Positions 27,711 to 36,078 of a stretch of 64,000 nt of DNA are shown one piece after another; within the stretch, counting starts at the first letter, position 1, and every line of letters starts with the position of its first letter. The position numbers and the translations under genes were made by a program. The DNA comes from Candidatus Rifleibacteriota bacterium (GTDB lineage Bacteria > Muiribacteriota > Ozemobacteria > Ozemobacterales > Ozemobacteraceae): the NCBI GenBank assembly GCA_905236675.1, contig CAJOND010000015.1:1-64000 (forward strand). Direction: 5' to 3'. The notes under the pieces were generated by a model. That model made no database searches, was not told the origin of the DNA, and was given only the letters and a program-made list of their open reading frames with translations.

Positions 27711-27883
27711 ATGAGACTATAAGTAATCAAATCAAAGAACGCTGCTTCTTTTTATGATTCATATGAATGACCTGAAAAACTGGTGGAAGAATTAAACATA
27801 TTGGAACAGGAATCAAAACCGACATACATTCAGTTTTATCTTCCTCTAGGCAAAAAGAAGATGAAATCGGGAGAATATAATTT
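27711..27883 (+). pseudogene. Transposase N-terminal remnant
   Basis: From ATG 27711 the frame reads MRL-stop-VIKSKNAASFYDSYE-stop-PEKLVEEL, then YIQFYLPLGKKKMKSGEYNF. This resembles the N-terminus of IS1634/IS4-type transposases (VxKSKNxxSxYVIxS..., VEKLG..., SKxIxKGExRxFNGGY). Two stop codons are in frame, and the similarity stops at the border of the duplicated MFS segment (27884). It is non-functional. The family call is from memory of the consensus and is tentative. Confidence 0.5.
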
Positions 27884-27895
27884 TATAGATTTTTA

Positions 27896-29074
27896 TTATT
27901 CTATTTCGTATTGAGTGAGTGCAAAAATAAAATAAAGTAGTGAAGCTATAACTATTACATAAACCATTCCTTCACTACTTGCCCAGTCCATTGCCAAACC
28001 TATTAAGGAAACTCCTATCAATCCTCCAATAGCTTTAACTTGAGTGAAAGCGACACTAGCAGACATTTGGTCTTCTCTTCTGAATAAATCTCCTAATAAT
28101 GTCATACATCCAGAATAAACGCCTTGAACAGCTCCACCCCAAACGAATAAAAGACTATAGGCAAAATATATATTTTTTATTGCAATTGGTAAGAAAAATG
28201 AACAAAGCAGACTAGCGAAGAAACTTAAAATTACAACATTATGTCTATCTTTAAATTTATCTGAAATCCAGCTTATCAGAGGACCTGCCAAAAAACCACC
28301 GAATTGGAACATAGTCAATAATATTGCTGCCTGTCCTGCGGTCATACCAGATGAAATTCCATAAATAGTCATAAAAGCAGGTATACCCCACATTATGACA
28401 CCGCCCATAAAGGCTCCTAGCATGACTTTTTTCCCATTTTTTATTATAAAGAGAATTCTTGGTTTTGTACCGCCTTTAAATGGTGGTTTACATTTCAATA
28501 AAAATATAACTGGTATCAAGGAAGAAAGTGAAATTCCAGCAACGATATAAAAGCCTAGTAGTCTTTCTGCAGATGCACCTAAAAGATTTAATATTACAGG
28601 ACCCAAAGCCAAGCCACAGCTCATACCACCTAGATACCAAGCCATTACAAGGCCTCTTTTGGATCCCAATTTTTCAGAACCTATCCATGTTTGGTATGCA
28701 ATACCGATTAGGTTGGAGCTTATACCATAAACAAAAATGCCTATAACCCAGGCAACTGGATTATTCGTGTAAATAAGAGGAATAACAACTGCAATTCTTC
28801 CTAAAGAACCAATTATTACAGAACCTACAACTCCAAGTCTACCTATAATAGTTCCTATCAATGGGCTTAGAATAATAATAGAAGCAGTTTCTGCTGAAAG
28901 AATGGCACCTATAATTGCATTAGAAAAAGTTCCTGTTGATTTCAATATAACAGGGAACAAAATAGATGCTGCTCCCGCACATACTTTCCCTAAAAAAATG
29001 GAAACTAAAACAAACCATATACTTGTTGGAACTACATCTGGTTTCTTTTCTACTGCAGTTTCATCCATAATCAA
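27896..29074 (-). CDS. MFS transporter
   Basis: Major facilitator superfamily permease, 392 residues, about 12 hydrophobic segments. The conserved loop-2 region is LIGTIIGRLGVVGSVIIG, and the second half repeats it as LAGPLISWISDKFKDRH. The start overlaps the stop of the sensor gene upstream (ATGA, 29071-29074), so the sensor and permease are translated together. Its position inside a ygeW/ygeY/carbamate-kinase cluster suggests uptake or exchange of the substrate or product of that pathway. The substrate is unknown. Confidence 0.9.
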   Translation of the reverse strand: MIMDETAVEKKPDVVPTSIWFVLVSIFLGKVCAGAASILFPVILKSTGTFSNAIIGAILSAETASIIILSPLIGTIIGRLGVVGSVIIGSLGRIAVVIPLIYTNNPVAWVIGIFVYGISSNLIGIAYQTWIGSEKLGSKRGLVMAWYLGGMSCGLALGPVILNLLGASAERLLGFYIVAGISLSSLIPVIFLLKCKPPFKGGTKPRILFIIKNGKKVMLGAFMGGVIMWGIPAFMTIYGISSGMTAGQAAILLTMFQFGGFLAGPLISWISDKFKDRHNVVILSFFASLLCSFFLPIAIKNIYFAYSLLFVWGGAVQGVYSGCMTLLGDLFRREDQMSASVAFTQVKAIGGLIGVSLIGLAMDWASSEGMVYVIVIASLLYFIFALTQYEIE

Positions 29075-30609
29075 GCCTCAATTTCATCTTCTTCCTGAGA
29101 CTTCAAAAGAACAAATTCAAAATTAATTTTGAAGAAATCGTCTTTTATCTCTGATTTAATAGAAGAACCTAAAATATATAATAGTTCTTGTATTATTGGA
29201 ATATTAATACTATCTGATAATTCGATCTGTTCTCCCCAATCTTCTGAAGAAATATTTTTTGAAATAGCATCTGCTATATGCATTTTATTTTCATCTAATC
29301 CTTGTGTAGAAACAGCAAAAGTCTGTCTTAATATAACATCTTTACTTCTTTCTTCAATCAATAATGTTTTAGAATAAACTGAAGAATCAAACAGGTTAAG
29401 ACATAATTCATATATATGACCAATTAGTTCTTCATAAGAAATAACAGGTCCATAGAGAATTTCAGGTATATCTTTATCTACATCGTATGTAACTTTATTT
29501 ACTTTGTTTGCTAAATGAATATCGTTTTTTAATTCTTTTAAAATATTATGATTTACTTCAGCGATAGAGAAATTTTCTAATTCTTTCTGTCTTTTTGAAT
29601 ATTTTAATTCTCCTAATGTCAATAATCTATCTGCAAAGCGTTCTATTTTCTGTTTTTCCTTATTTAGATTGTCTTTAATCTCTGAACCATCTTCAATTTT
29701 GCTTAGACTATCAAGTTTTTGAGCAGTGTATCTTAAAATGCTGGAAGTTCTTTGAAATTGGCTTCCTATAGATGTTGAAGTTTGATCAGCAAATCTTTTA
29801 GCTACTAGGAAATTCTGAAAAATTGTTTGGCGGCTTTCGTTAAGCATAAATGTAAATCTTCTGGTAAACCATACGAAAGTTCCCAATAGCATTGCCAAAG
29901 ATACAGAAACAATAAAAGCTCTCTTAGTAGCATCAACCATAGGTTTGCATCTATCATCAAGCTCATTGATTCTTAAATCAGCTCCGAGTGTACCAATAAC
30001 TTTTTTATTCTTGTCAAAAATAGGAGCATAAGCGCTGTAAAAAGTCCCCCACTTGTCAGTATAGGGTTCATCTGCGACAATTGCCTTCCCTTCATAAAAG
30101 GATTTTATTAAATATTGGTCAGCATCCTCATATAGAGTCATAGGAATTGACGGTTCTAGGCTTGCTTCATCTGTATAAAGAGGATTACCATTTTCGTCTA
30201 AAGAAATAGGATCTATTACAAAATAAACCTGATCTTTTTCTTTACCTTCTACCATTTCTTTTTTTATAGTATTTACATATAAATAAGAGATGTGTTTTGT
30301 TCCTATTCTAGCTTTTTGTAATAAACTAATCATTTCCTGATAGTCTTGTCTTTCTGCATCTTTAGAATCAGTAAAGGTTGCAATTTTATCACCATCAAGA
30401 CAAGCTGCTATTCCTGAAACAGTTCTAAGAAGTCCATCTTTGATTTCATGTTGAAGGACTTCCATAGAATTTGTATAAATAAAATAAGCAGTTATAAATG
30501 TAAGCAGTAAAGCAAATATACCAAGGGCAATTCCTTCAATTGCTGGGCTTATATTATATTTCTTTGCTTTTTCAGGAGCATCTTTATTTACGGAATAGAT
30601 ATTATCCAT
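29071..30609 (-). CDS. Cache-domain sensor with degenerate kinase-like C-terminus
   Basis: A 512-residue membrane sensor. First helix at about residues 26-47, then an extracytoplasmic Cache domain (SGIAACLDGDKIATF, KWGTFYSAYAPIFDKNKKVIGTLGADLRINELD), then a second helix (AFIVSVSLAMLLGTFVWF). A helical dimerisation-like region and a C-terminal part laid out like a histidine kinase follow (SYEELIGHIYELCLNLF where an N box would be). I find no phospho-accepting His motif or G boxes, so it is probably not an active kinase. It is coupled to the MFS gene, so it may sense the transported solute and control uptake. The ribosome site is GAGGATAAA-like. Confidence 0.75.
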   Translation of the reverse strand: MDNIYSVNKDAPEKAKKYNISPAIEGIALGIFALLLTFITAYFIYTNSMEVLQHEIKDGLLRTVSGIAACLDGDKIATFTDSKDAERQDYQEMISLLQKARIGTKHISYLYVNTIKKEMVEGKEKDQVYFVIDPISLDENGNPLYTDEASLEPSIPMTLYEDADQYLIKSFYEGKAIVADEPYTDKWGTFYSAYAPIFDKNKKVIGTLGADLRINELDDRCKPMVDATKRAFIVSVSLAMLLGTFVWFTRRFTFMLNESRQTIFQNFLVAKRFADQTSTSIGSQFQRTSSILRYTAQKLDSLSKIEDGSEIKDNLNKEKQKIERFADRLLTLGELKYSKRQKELENFSIAEVNHNILKELKNDIHLANKVNKVTYDVDKDIPEILYGPVISYEELIGHIYELCLNLFDSSVYSKTLLIEERSKDVILRQTFAVSTQGLDENKMHIADAISKNISSEDWGEQIELSDSINIPIIQELLYILGSSIKSEIKDDFFKINFEFVLLKSQEEDEIEA

Positions 30610-30746
30610 TTTATCCTCATATTTTTATATTTTATAATCTTATAACATAATTAACCACTATATAATAGTTTTTTCTATACTAATCATGTAAAAAGGAAAT
30701 TAAATCTTAATTACAAGAATATAAGTGTTATTTTATTTAAATATGA

Positions 30747-31337
30747 TTAAATCAATAACGCTCCTATTATTGGAACGTTATATAGTATAAGTATCATTAA
30801 TATAAATATCAAGGCAAAACAACCATAAGATTCGTTTTTAGAATGTAATGAATAAGAAAAATAAATGAAAGATGGAATAAAGCATATTGTAAAAAATAAC
30901 AATTTTCTCAGCAAGATACCTTTTATCTCTTCAGATCTTTCTTTTTCACTAATCTTTCTTTCTTCTTCAGGATCAGGAATAATACCGTGACGCTTACAAT
31001 ATATTTTCCCATCTTCGGCTAAATTGCCTTCAGAAAAATATTGACAATCCATTTCTGGAGGAACTATTGACTTTAAATAATTAGTTTTAACTAACAAATC
31101 AATATCTAAAGTTTTCATTGATTCTTCTTTATCCATGTTGTACATCTCAACAGCACCTTGTAATATTCTTATATTTGCAAAACATGATTTGCGCCTTGCC
31201 GATGCTCTGCTTTTTGTTACATTAGGCACTGATATTATTCCTAGAAGAGCAACTGTGCTAAATAATACAAACGCAAGAAAATAAACAACATAGACGATAA
31301 ATTTTTTCTGATTATTAGAACTTTCATCATTATTCAT
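30747..31337 (-). CDS. Pilin-derived membrane protein
   Basis: A 196-residue protein. The N-terminal membrane helix runs into IISVPNVTKSRASARRKSC, which matches the VPN...AR...AR...C pattern of type IV pilin helices, and then FANIRILQGAVEMYNMD and CQYFSEGNLAEDGKIYCKR plus HG. However there is no GFxxxE prepilin peptidase site, and two extra hydrophobic segments (LLFFTICFIPSFIYFSYSL and a final one) follow. It thus appears to be a former pilin converted into a polytopic membrane protein. It is most similar to 12529-13287. Function unknown. Confidence 0.75.
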   Translation of the reverse strand: MNNDESSNNQKKFIVYVVYFLAFVLFSTVALLGIISVPNVTKSRASARRKSCFANIRILQGAVEMYNMDKEESMKTLDIDLLVKTNYLKSIVPPEMDCQYFSEGNLAEDGKIYCKRHGIIPDPEEERKISEKERSEEIKGILLRKLLFFTICFIPSFIYFSYSLHSKNESYGCFALIFILMILILYNVPIIGALLI

Positions 31338-31542
31338 AATGATGCCCTTAAATCTTATAAATAAAGTTTTAATAAATATTTATGAGAATAACATTGTAAA
31401 TTTATTTTATCAATAACAATGGTTTTTATTGTTATTGATAAAATTCTTAAAACATTTCTTTCCTTTTTTATTAATAAACTGTATAATCTTTCTTACAAAC
31501 AATTTGAGTGTACATAATTACATATGTTCAAGGAGTTCTAGA

Positions 31543-32493
31543 ATGACAACTAGCGGTAAGCTTGCCGTTGTAGCGGTTGGTGGTAATTCTTTGATTTTAG
31601 ATAAGAAACACCAGACTGTAGCTGATCAGTATGATGCAGCTTGCAAAACCATGGAACACGTAGCCGATATGATTCAAGAAGGCTACAACGTAGTTTTAAC
31701 ACATGGAAATGGTCCACAGGTCGGTTTTATTTTGCTAAGAAGCGAAATAGCAAGTTCCAAGATTCACCCAGTTCCATTAGATTCTTGTGGTGCTGATACC
31801 CAGGGTGCTATCGGTTATAATTTCCAGATGGCTCTTGGTAACGAATTTAAGAAACGTGGAATCAAGAAACCTGTTATTACTGTTGTAACACAAGTTTTAG
31901 TCGATAAAGACGACCCATCCTTCAAGAAACCAACAAAACCAATTGGTCAGTTCTATACTGAAGCAGAAGCTAAAGAAAAAATAGCAAATGATCATTGGGA
32001 TATGGTAGAAGATGCTGGCCGTGGCTGGAGACGTGTTGTTGCTTCTCCACTGCCAAAAGAAATCATTGAAGAAGATGCTATTGAAACTCTTGCTTCAAAA
32101 GGCTTCTGTGTCGTAGCTGTCGGTGGCGGCGGAATTCCTGTTATCAGAGACGATAAGGGAATGTTAAAAGGTACCGCAGCAGTTATAGATAAAGACTTTG
32201 CTTCTTCTCTTCTTGCTTCTAATATTCATGCTGATGCATTTATCGTTTCTACTGCAGTAGAAAAAGCCTGTTTGAACTTCGGTAAGCCCGATGAAAAGCC
32301 ATTAGATAAATGTACCGTTGCAGAATTAGAAAAATATTGCGAAGAAGGTCACTTCAAACCAGGTTCAATGCTTCCAAAGTGCCAGGCTATAATCAAGTTC
32401 ATCAAGAACGGTGGTAAGCACGCAATTATCACTAATCCTGAAAATCTTGCTAAGGCTGTTCGTGGCGAAGCAGGTACACACGTTTACCCGTAA
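31543..32493 (+). CDS. arcC: Carbamate kinase
   Basis: Carbamate kinase, 316 residues from ATG 31543, which has AAGGAG 9 nt upstream; upstream in-frame starts add a non-homologous tail. It converts carbamoyl phosphate plus ADP to ATP, ammonia and CO2. Family blocks: VAVGGNSL, VLTHGNGPQVG, DSCGADTQGAIGYNFQMAL, VVAVGGGGIPV, TAAVIDKDFASSLLA and the final AVRGEAGTHVYP. Together with ygeW this would yield ATP from carbamoylated intermediates in a fermentative pathway. Confidence 0.96.
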   Translation: MTTSGKLAVVAVGGNSLILDKKHQTVADQYDAACKTMEHVADMIQEGYNVVLTHGNGPQVGFILLRSEIASSKIHPVPLDSCGADTQGAIGYNFQMALGNEFKKRGIKKPVITVVTQVLVDKDDPSFKKPTKPIGQFYTEAEAKEKIANDHWDMVEDAGRGWRRVVASPLPKEIIEEDAIETLASKGFCVVAVGGGGIPVIRDDKGMLKGTAAVIDKDFASSLLASNIHADAFIVSTAVEKACLNFGKPDEKPLDKCTVAELEKYCEEGHFKPGSMLPKCQAIIKFIKNGGKHAIITNPENLAKAVRGEAGTHVYP

Positions 32494-32801
32494 CAATGAA
32501 GCTTTGCTTCATTGTTAGAGATAAGAGATTTGACTTATTACTGCCACTATGATAGTCAGAAATAATATGTTATTGTGAGCTTAAGCGAAGCAATCCATAA
32601 AGTTAGTCGAAATGATTATAATAGCATTAAAAAGTTTATAAAAAAAACTATCATATGCTAAAACAATCCTCTAATCTCTCTTCTCGAATATCTTCTCTCT
32701 AAAGAAATAGATTGTCATGCGAGCTAACGCTGGCTTTCAATGTAGGTTAAATTACAAAGTAAATATGGGCTGACGCCCTAAAAATAGAAAAGGAATTAAG
32801 T
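32494..32801. repeat. Repeat-filled spacer
   Basis: About 310 nt between carbamate kinase and the PLP enzyme. It contains a hairpin CAATGAAGC-TTT-GCTTCATTG (32494-32514) that may act as a terminator. It also has a degenerate copy of a widespread ATTGCGAGC...GCGAAGCAATCC-type repeat (32572-32596) and the AGAGATAAGAGATT / AAACAATCCTCT repeat also found at 24357-24486. Small hairpins such as GGGCTGACGCCC (near 32766) are present too. An AAGGAA-type ribosome site ends the spacer. Confidence 0.6.
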
Positions 32802-34283
32802 ATGGCTAAGTATTTGAAAAAATTTATGCTCAAGGTTAACGAAAAAGTTCTTAAGAACACTATTGAACGTGCTAAGAAACAGAATATTATTATTCCGACT
32901 TATGCTCAGCAGAGAAATCCTGATTTGATTCCACAAAAGATTAAAGATGAAGTTAAGCCCCATGGTCTTTGGGATGTTCATCCAAGAAACCTCTTCAGAA
33001 TCACTTGGAAGAACAATGTAGAAACTGGTCTTTATGGCGATGTTAATTTTGTTGAATTGCCACCAGAATTGACTGGCGTTAAGGCTAGAATTTTCGGTCT
33101 TGTTGGTAAATATTTCCCAACAGGTGCTCACAAAGTCGGTGCTGCATTTAGCTGCTTAGTTCCAAGACTTGTTACAGGCGAATTCGACCCAACAACCCAG
33201 AAAGCTGTATGGCCTTCAACTGGTAACTACTGTCGTGGTGGTGCTTATGACTGTGCTCTTCTTGGCACTCCATCAATTGCTATTCTTCCAGAAGAAATGA
33301 GCAAGGAACGCTTTGACTGGTTGAAAGAAATCGGTAGCGAAATATTCGCAACTCCTGGTTGTGAATCCAACGTTAAAGAAATTTATGACAAATGCCATGA
33401 ACTCGATAGAGAACGCGGCAACAGCATAGTAATTTTCAATCAGTTTGCTGAATTTGGTAACCCAATATGGCATTATCATCAGACTGGTTCTGCAGCTCTT
33501 GAAGTTTTCGATAAGGTTAAGAGACCTGGTGACAGAATGAGCGCTTGGGTTTCTGCAACTGGTTCTGCTGGTACAATTGCTGCTGGAGACCACATCAAGA
33601 ATGTACACCCACATGCTAAGATTGTTGCTTCTGAAGCTCTCCAGTGCCCAACTCTTTACAACAATGGTTTCGGCGGACACCGCATTGAAGGTATCGGTGA
33701 CAAGCATGTTCCTTGGATTCACAATGCTAGAAACACTGACGTTGTTGTAGCAATCGATGACGAAAACTGTATGAGAATGCTCAGAGTATTCAATACTCCA
33801 GAAGGTCATGAAGTTCTTGCTCAGGCTGGCGTTAAGAAAGAAATCATCGACAAATTGAATCTCCTTGGCATCAGCTCAATCAGCAATGTTCTTTCTGCAA
33901 TCAAGACTGCTAAAATGTTTGAAATGGACGAACATGACTGCTTATTCACCTGCTTGACAGACTCTTCAGTAATGTATCAGTCTCGTCTCCAGGAACTTGA
34001 ACAGGCTCATGGCAAATATTCTCATGACCGAGCTATGGCTGACTTCGAACGCTTCTGGCTTGGTGAAGATGCACAAGATATGGAAGAACTTACTTACTTA
34101 GCTCGCAAGAGAATCCATAACCTCAAATACTACACTTGGTGTGAACAGCAGGGTAAGACCGTTGAAGAAATCCGCGAACTCTGGGATCCAGAATTCTGGG
34201 AAGATCTCTTCAGTGATGAAGTTGTTAATTCTTGGGATGAACACATCAAAGAATTCAACGAAAGAACAGGTTTGTTGAAGTAA
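32802..34283 (+). CDS. Fold-type II PLP-dependent lyase-like enzyme
   Basis: A 493-residue PLP enzyme related to cysteine synthase and diaminopropionate ammonia-lyase. The PLP lysine is in PTGAHKVGAAF (about residue 110), followed by a substrate loop PSTGNYCRGG and a phosphate-binding glycine-rich loop SATGSAGTIAAGD (about 245). The sequence is longer than YgeX (about 400) and differs from it, so I do not use that symbol, but proteins of this type are found beside ygeW and ygeY in anaerobes. A beta-elimination or substitution reaction on an amino acid such as a diaminopropionate derivative is plausible. GC is higher than in surrounding unknown genes. Confidence 0.8.
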   Translation: MAKYLKKFMLKVNEKVLKNTIERAKKQNIIIPTYAQQRNPDLIPQKIKDEVKPHGLWDVHPRNLFRITWKNNVETGLYGDVNFVELPPELTGVKARIFGLVGKYFPTGAHKVGAAFSCLVPRLVTGEFDPTTQKAVWPSTGNYCRGGAYDCALLGTPSIAILPEEMSKERFDWLKEIGSEIFATPGCESNVKEIYDKCHELDRERGNSIVIFNQFAEFGNPIWHYHQTGSAALEVFDKVKRPGDRMSAWVSATGSAGTIAAGDHIKNVHPHAKIVASEALQCPTLYNNGFGGHRIEGIGDKHVPWIHNARNTDVVVAIDDENCMRMLRVFNTPEGHEVLAQAGVKKEIIDKLNLLGISSISNVLSAIKTAKMFEMDEHDCLFTCLTDSSVMYQSRLQELEQAHGKYSHDRAMADFERFWLGEDAQDMEELTYLARKRIHNLKYYTWCEQQGKTVEEIRELWDPEFWEDLFSDEVVNSWDEHIKEFNERTGLLK

Positions 34284-34291
34284 GCTTTTTC

Positions 34292-34525
34292 ACGATCTGC
34301 CCCCGCAAATGGCGGGGGAAGTGGCAGGCAAAGCCTGACGACGACCAACAGGATGTTGGGAGTGCATGCGAGCGCCAGGAAGGCAAGCGAGTCGTAAAGG
34401 GGGAGCAATGCCTTAGCATTGCGTTAATACTTAGAAGAATTACGCAAAGCTACTGCTTTGCTCCCCCCTCAGCTTCACTTTGTTCAGCAGCTCCCCCAAC
34501 AGCAAAGCTTTGGGGGAGCATGTAT
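34292..34525. repeat. GC-rich hairpin array
   Basis: A block of unusually GC-rich sequence in an AT-rich context. It has at least three strong hairpins: CCCCCG/CGGGGG (34300-34318), GGGGGAGCAA with TTGCTCCCCC (34399-34408 and 34458-34467), and GCTCCCCCAA with TTTGGGGGAGC (34489-34519). The motifs GCAAAGC and GGGGGAGC recur. It resembles repetitive extragenic palindromes and probably also terminates the PLP-enzyme transcript. Confidence 0.7.
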
Positions 34526-34573
34526 ATAAGTACTCTCTCTTCCCTCTTCCCTACCCCCTAAACCCTTATTATT

Positions 34574-34951
34574 ATGCAAAACCTATATCACCTCAAAGGC
34601 ACATTAACTAGATTAGATGCTGATTTCGCCTACGTAACAGATAGCAAAACAGATCAAGAATACAAATTTTACGCAAATGACGTTCAAGACACAGAAGAAG
34701 GCGAAAAAGTTGATCTTTTAATTGCTCCAGCTTTTTCCGAAGGTTCTGTTTCAAAAATTCTAACAATTAAAAAGACTAAAAAAGCAAAACCAATCAAAAT
34801 GGCTAATTTCAATACTTTAATTGGTCATATGATAAAAACCAAAGAACGATTAAAAGCTACTCTGGAAACAACTGAAGATTCCAATACTATTAACGATTTA
34901 AAAGAAAAAATTGAATGGCTTGAAAAGGGAATTCAGATTTTTAGAGCATAG
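34574..34951 (+). CDS. Small unknown protein, OB-like N-terminus
   Basis: A 125-residue cytoplasmic protein. The N-terminal 65 residues alternate like a small beta-barrel (LKGTLTRLDADFAYVTDSKT, EGEKVDLLIAPAFSEGSV). The C-terminal 55 residues are helical and probably coiled (MIKTKERLKATLE, LKEKIEWLEKGIQIF). No catalytic residues or known family. There is no obvious ribosome site before the ATG. It stands alone after the GC-rich repeat array. Confidence 0.65.
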   Translation: MQNLYHLKGTLTRLDADFAYVTDSKTDQEYKFYANDVQDTEEGEKVDLLIAPAFSEGSVSKILTIKKTKKAKPIKMANFNTLIGHMIKTKERLKATLETTEDSNTINDLKEKIEWLEKGIQIFRA

Positions 34952-35056
34952 AGGCAATAGAAAGCTTGGCGTGGTGTGAGTTGGTTGTAAATGGTGAATG
35001 TTTTACACCAATTATAACCTCAAAAATTGTGCATATATCGAAGAACGAGATAGAGT

Positions 35057-35884
35057 ATGGAAAAAATTAAAAAATCTAAATCTGTAAATGATTATAGACA
35101 GGAATTAGAAGAAGCAATTAAAAATGGATTAATAAAAGGCTCTTTTAAAGGGAATTGCTTTGAAATCCAAAATGCTTATATAGAAAATCCAATTTTACCT
35201 ATTGTTATTTTATTTATTGTATTAGTTGTTGGTATTGGAGCAATATTACATAATAATCTTATAATATCATCAGTTTATATTTCTATTCCATGCATAGTTA
35301 TTATTTGTATATTAATAGATAGTTTACTAGTCATAGACTTTCAAAACAAAACTTTATATAAAGTTCAACGACTGTTGGGCTCTTTTCAAATATATAAGAC
35401 TAAACCAATTAATTTTAAGGATATTAAATGTATTGGTACTCAGAATATGCCTTATGGCAAAAGTTATAATAGTAAAGCAAATCAGATTGTATTGGTTGGA
35501 AAAGGACCATCTGAAGAAGAATTGGAAAAAGAGTTAACAAAATGTTTGTCAACGAATATTGTTGCATTAGTTAATTCAAAAATAATATATTTAACTACCC
35601 CTGATTCAAATGAGAAAATTATAAATAATTATAATTCCATAGCCAGTTTTATTGCAAAATTATTAGATGTACCCTGTAAAATATGTGAGAGAAACCAAAA
35701 AGTTATTTTAGGGAAAGATTCAACTGGTAAACAGACTTTAGTTATTACACCTTTTTTTGACGAAAAAGAAAAAAATAAAATTAAAACTAACCAAAGAAAC
35801 TTAGTAATAATATTATTAGTAGTATTTGGAGGGTTGTTTTTGTTGTTCTATTTAGCTAGTTTATTTAGTAATAAACCTCGCTAA
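35057..35884 (+). CDS. Unknown membrane protein, hairpin plus soluble domain
   Basis: A 275-residue protein with a cytoplasmic N-terminus, a membrane hairpin at about residues 48-90 (ILPIVILFIVLVVGIGAIL and a second segment), a soluble middle domain starting VIDFQNKTLYKVQ, and a C-terminal membrane segment (LVIILLVVFGGLFLLFYL). The layout and the VIDxxxxTLYKV strand resemble the product of 130-816, so they are probably distant paralogues. No motif of known activity. The preceding spacer has a hairpin (GGTTGTAAATGGTG / CACCAATTATAACC, 34982-35027). Confidence 0.7.
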   Translation: MEKIKKSKSVNDYRQELEEAIKNGLIKGSFKGNCFEIQNAYIENPILPIVILFIVLVVGIGAILHNNLIISSVYISIPCIVIICILIDSLLVIDFQNKTLYKVQRLLGSFQIYKTKPINFKDIKCIGTQNMPYGKSYNSKANQIVLVGKGPSEEELEKELTKCLSTNIVALVNSKIIYLTTPDSNEKIINNYNSIASFIAKLLDVPCKICERNQKVILGKDSTGKQTLVITPFFDEKEKNKIKTNQRNLVIILLVVFGGLFLLFYLASLFSNKPR

Positions 35885-35958
35885 ATTGTTATGTGGTGAG
35901 CATTTACGTGAAACAACCACCAGCTGTGCTGGTGAGAATAAAAATCTTTAGATACAAG

Positions 35959-36018
35959 AAACTCCTTTGTTATAGTAATGAAGTCTATTACCTACATTAC
36001 AATTACAAAGGAGTTTTT
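35959..36018. terminator. Terminator, long-loop hairpin
   Basis: AAACTCCTTTGT (35959-35970) pairs with ACAAAGGAGTTT (36005-36016), followed by T's. The loop contains a smaller imperfect pairing. Confidence 0.65.
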
Positions 36019-36028
36019 TGTATAAGAA

Positions 36029-36055
36029 AACCACGCGATAGTCGCGTGGTTCTTT
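36029..36055. terminator. Bidirectional terminator
   Basis: AACCACGCGA-TAG-TCGCGTGGTT with A and T runs. It lies at the 3' end of the leftward NlpC/P60-like gene. Confidence 0.8.
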
Positions 36056-36078
36056 ATTCATGAAAATTGATTACAATA

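Noticed and set aside
31429..31542. Earlier start of carbamate kinase
   Set aside because: The added segment is a non-homologous hydrophobic tail; ATG 31543 has AAGGAG and begins at the family start.
32802..34283. Calling the PLP enzyme YgeX or tryptophan synthase beta
   Set aside because: It is about 100 residues longer than either and its signature blocks differ (TGAHKVGAAF, PSTGNYCRGG).
34130..34408. 92-codon frame opposite the PLP gene end and GC-rich array
   Set aside because: Antisense shadow of a well-supported gene plus repeat sequence.
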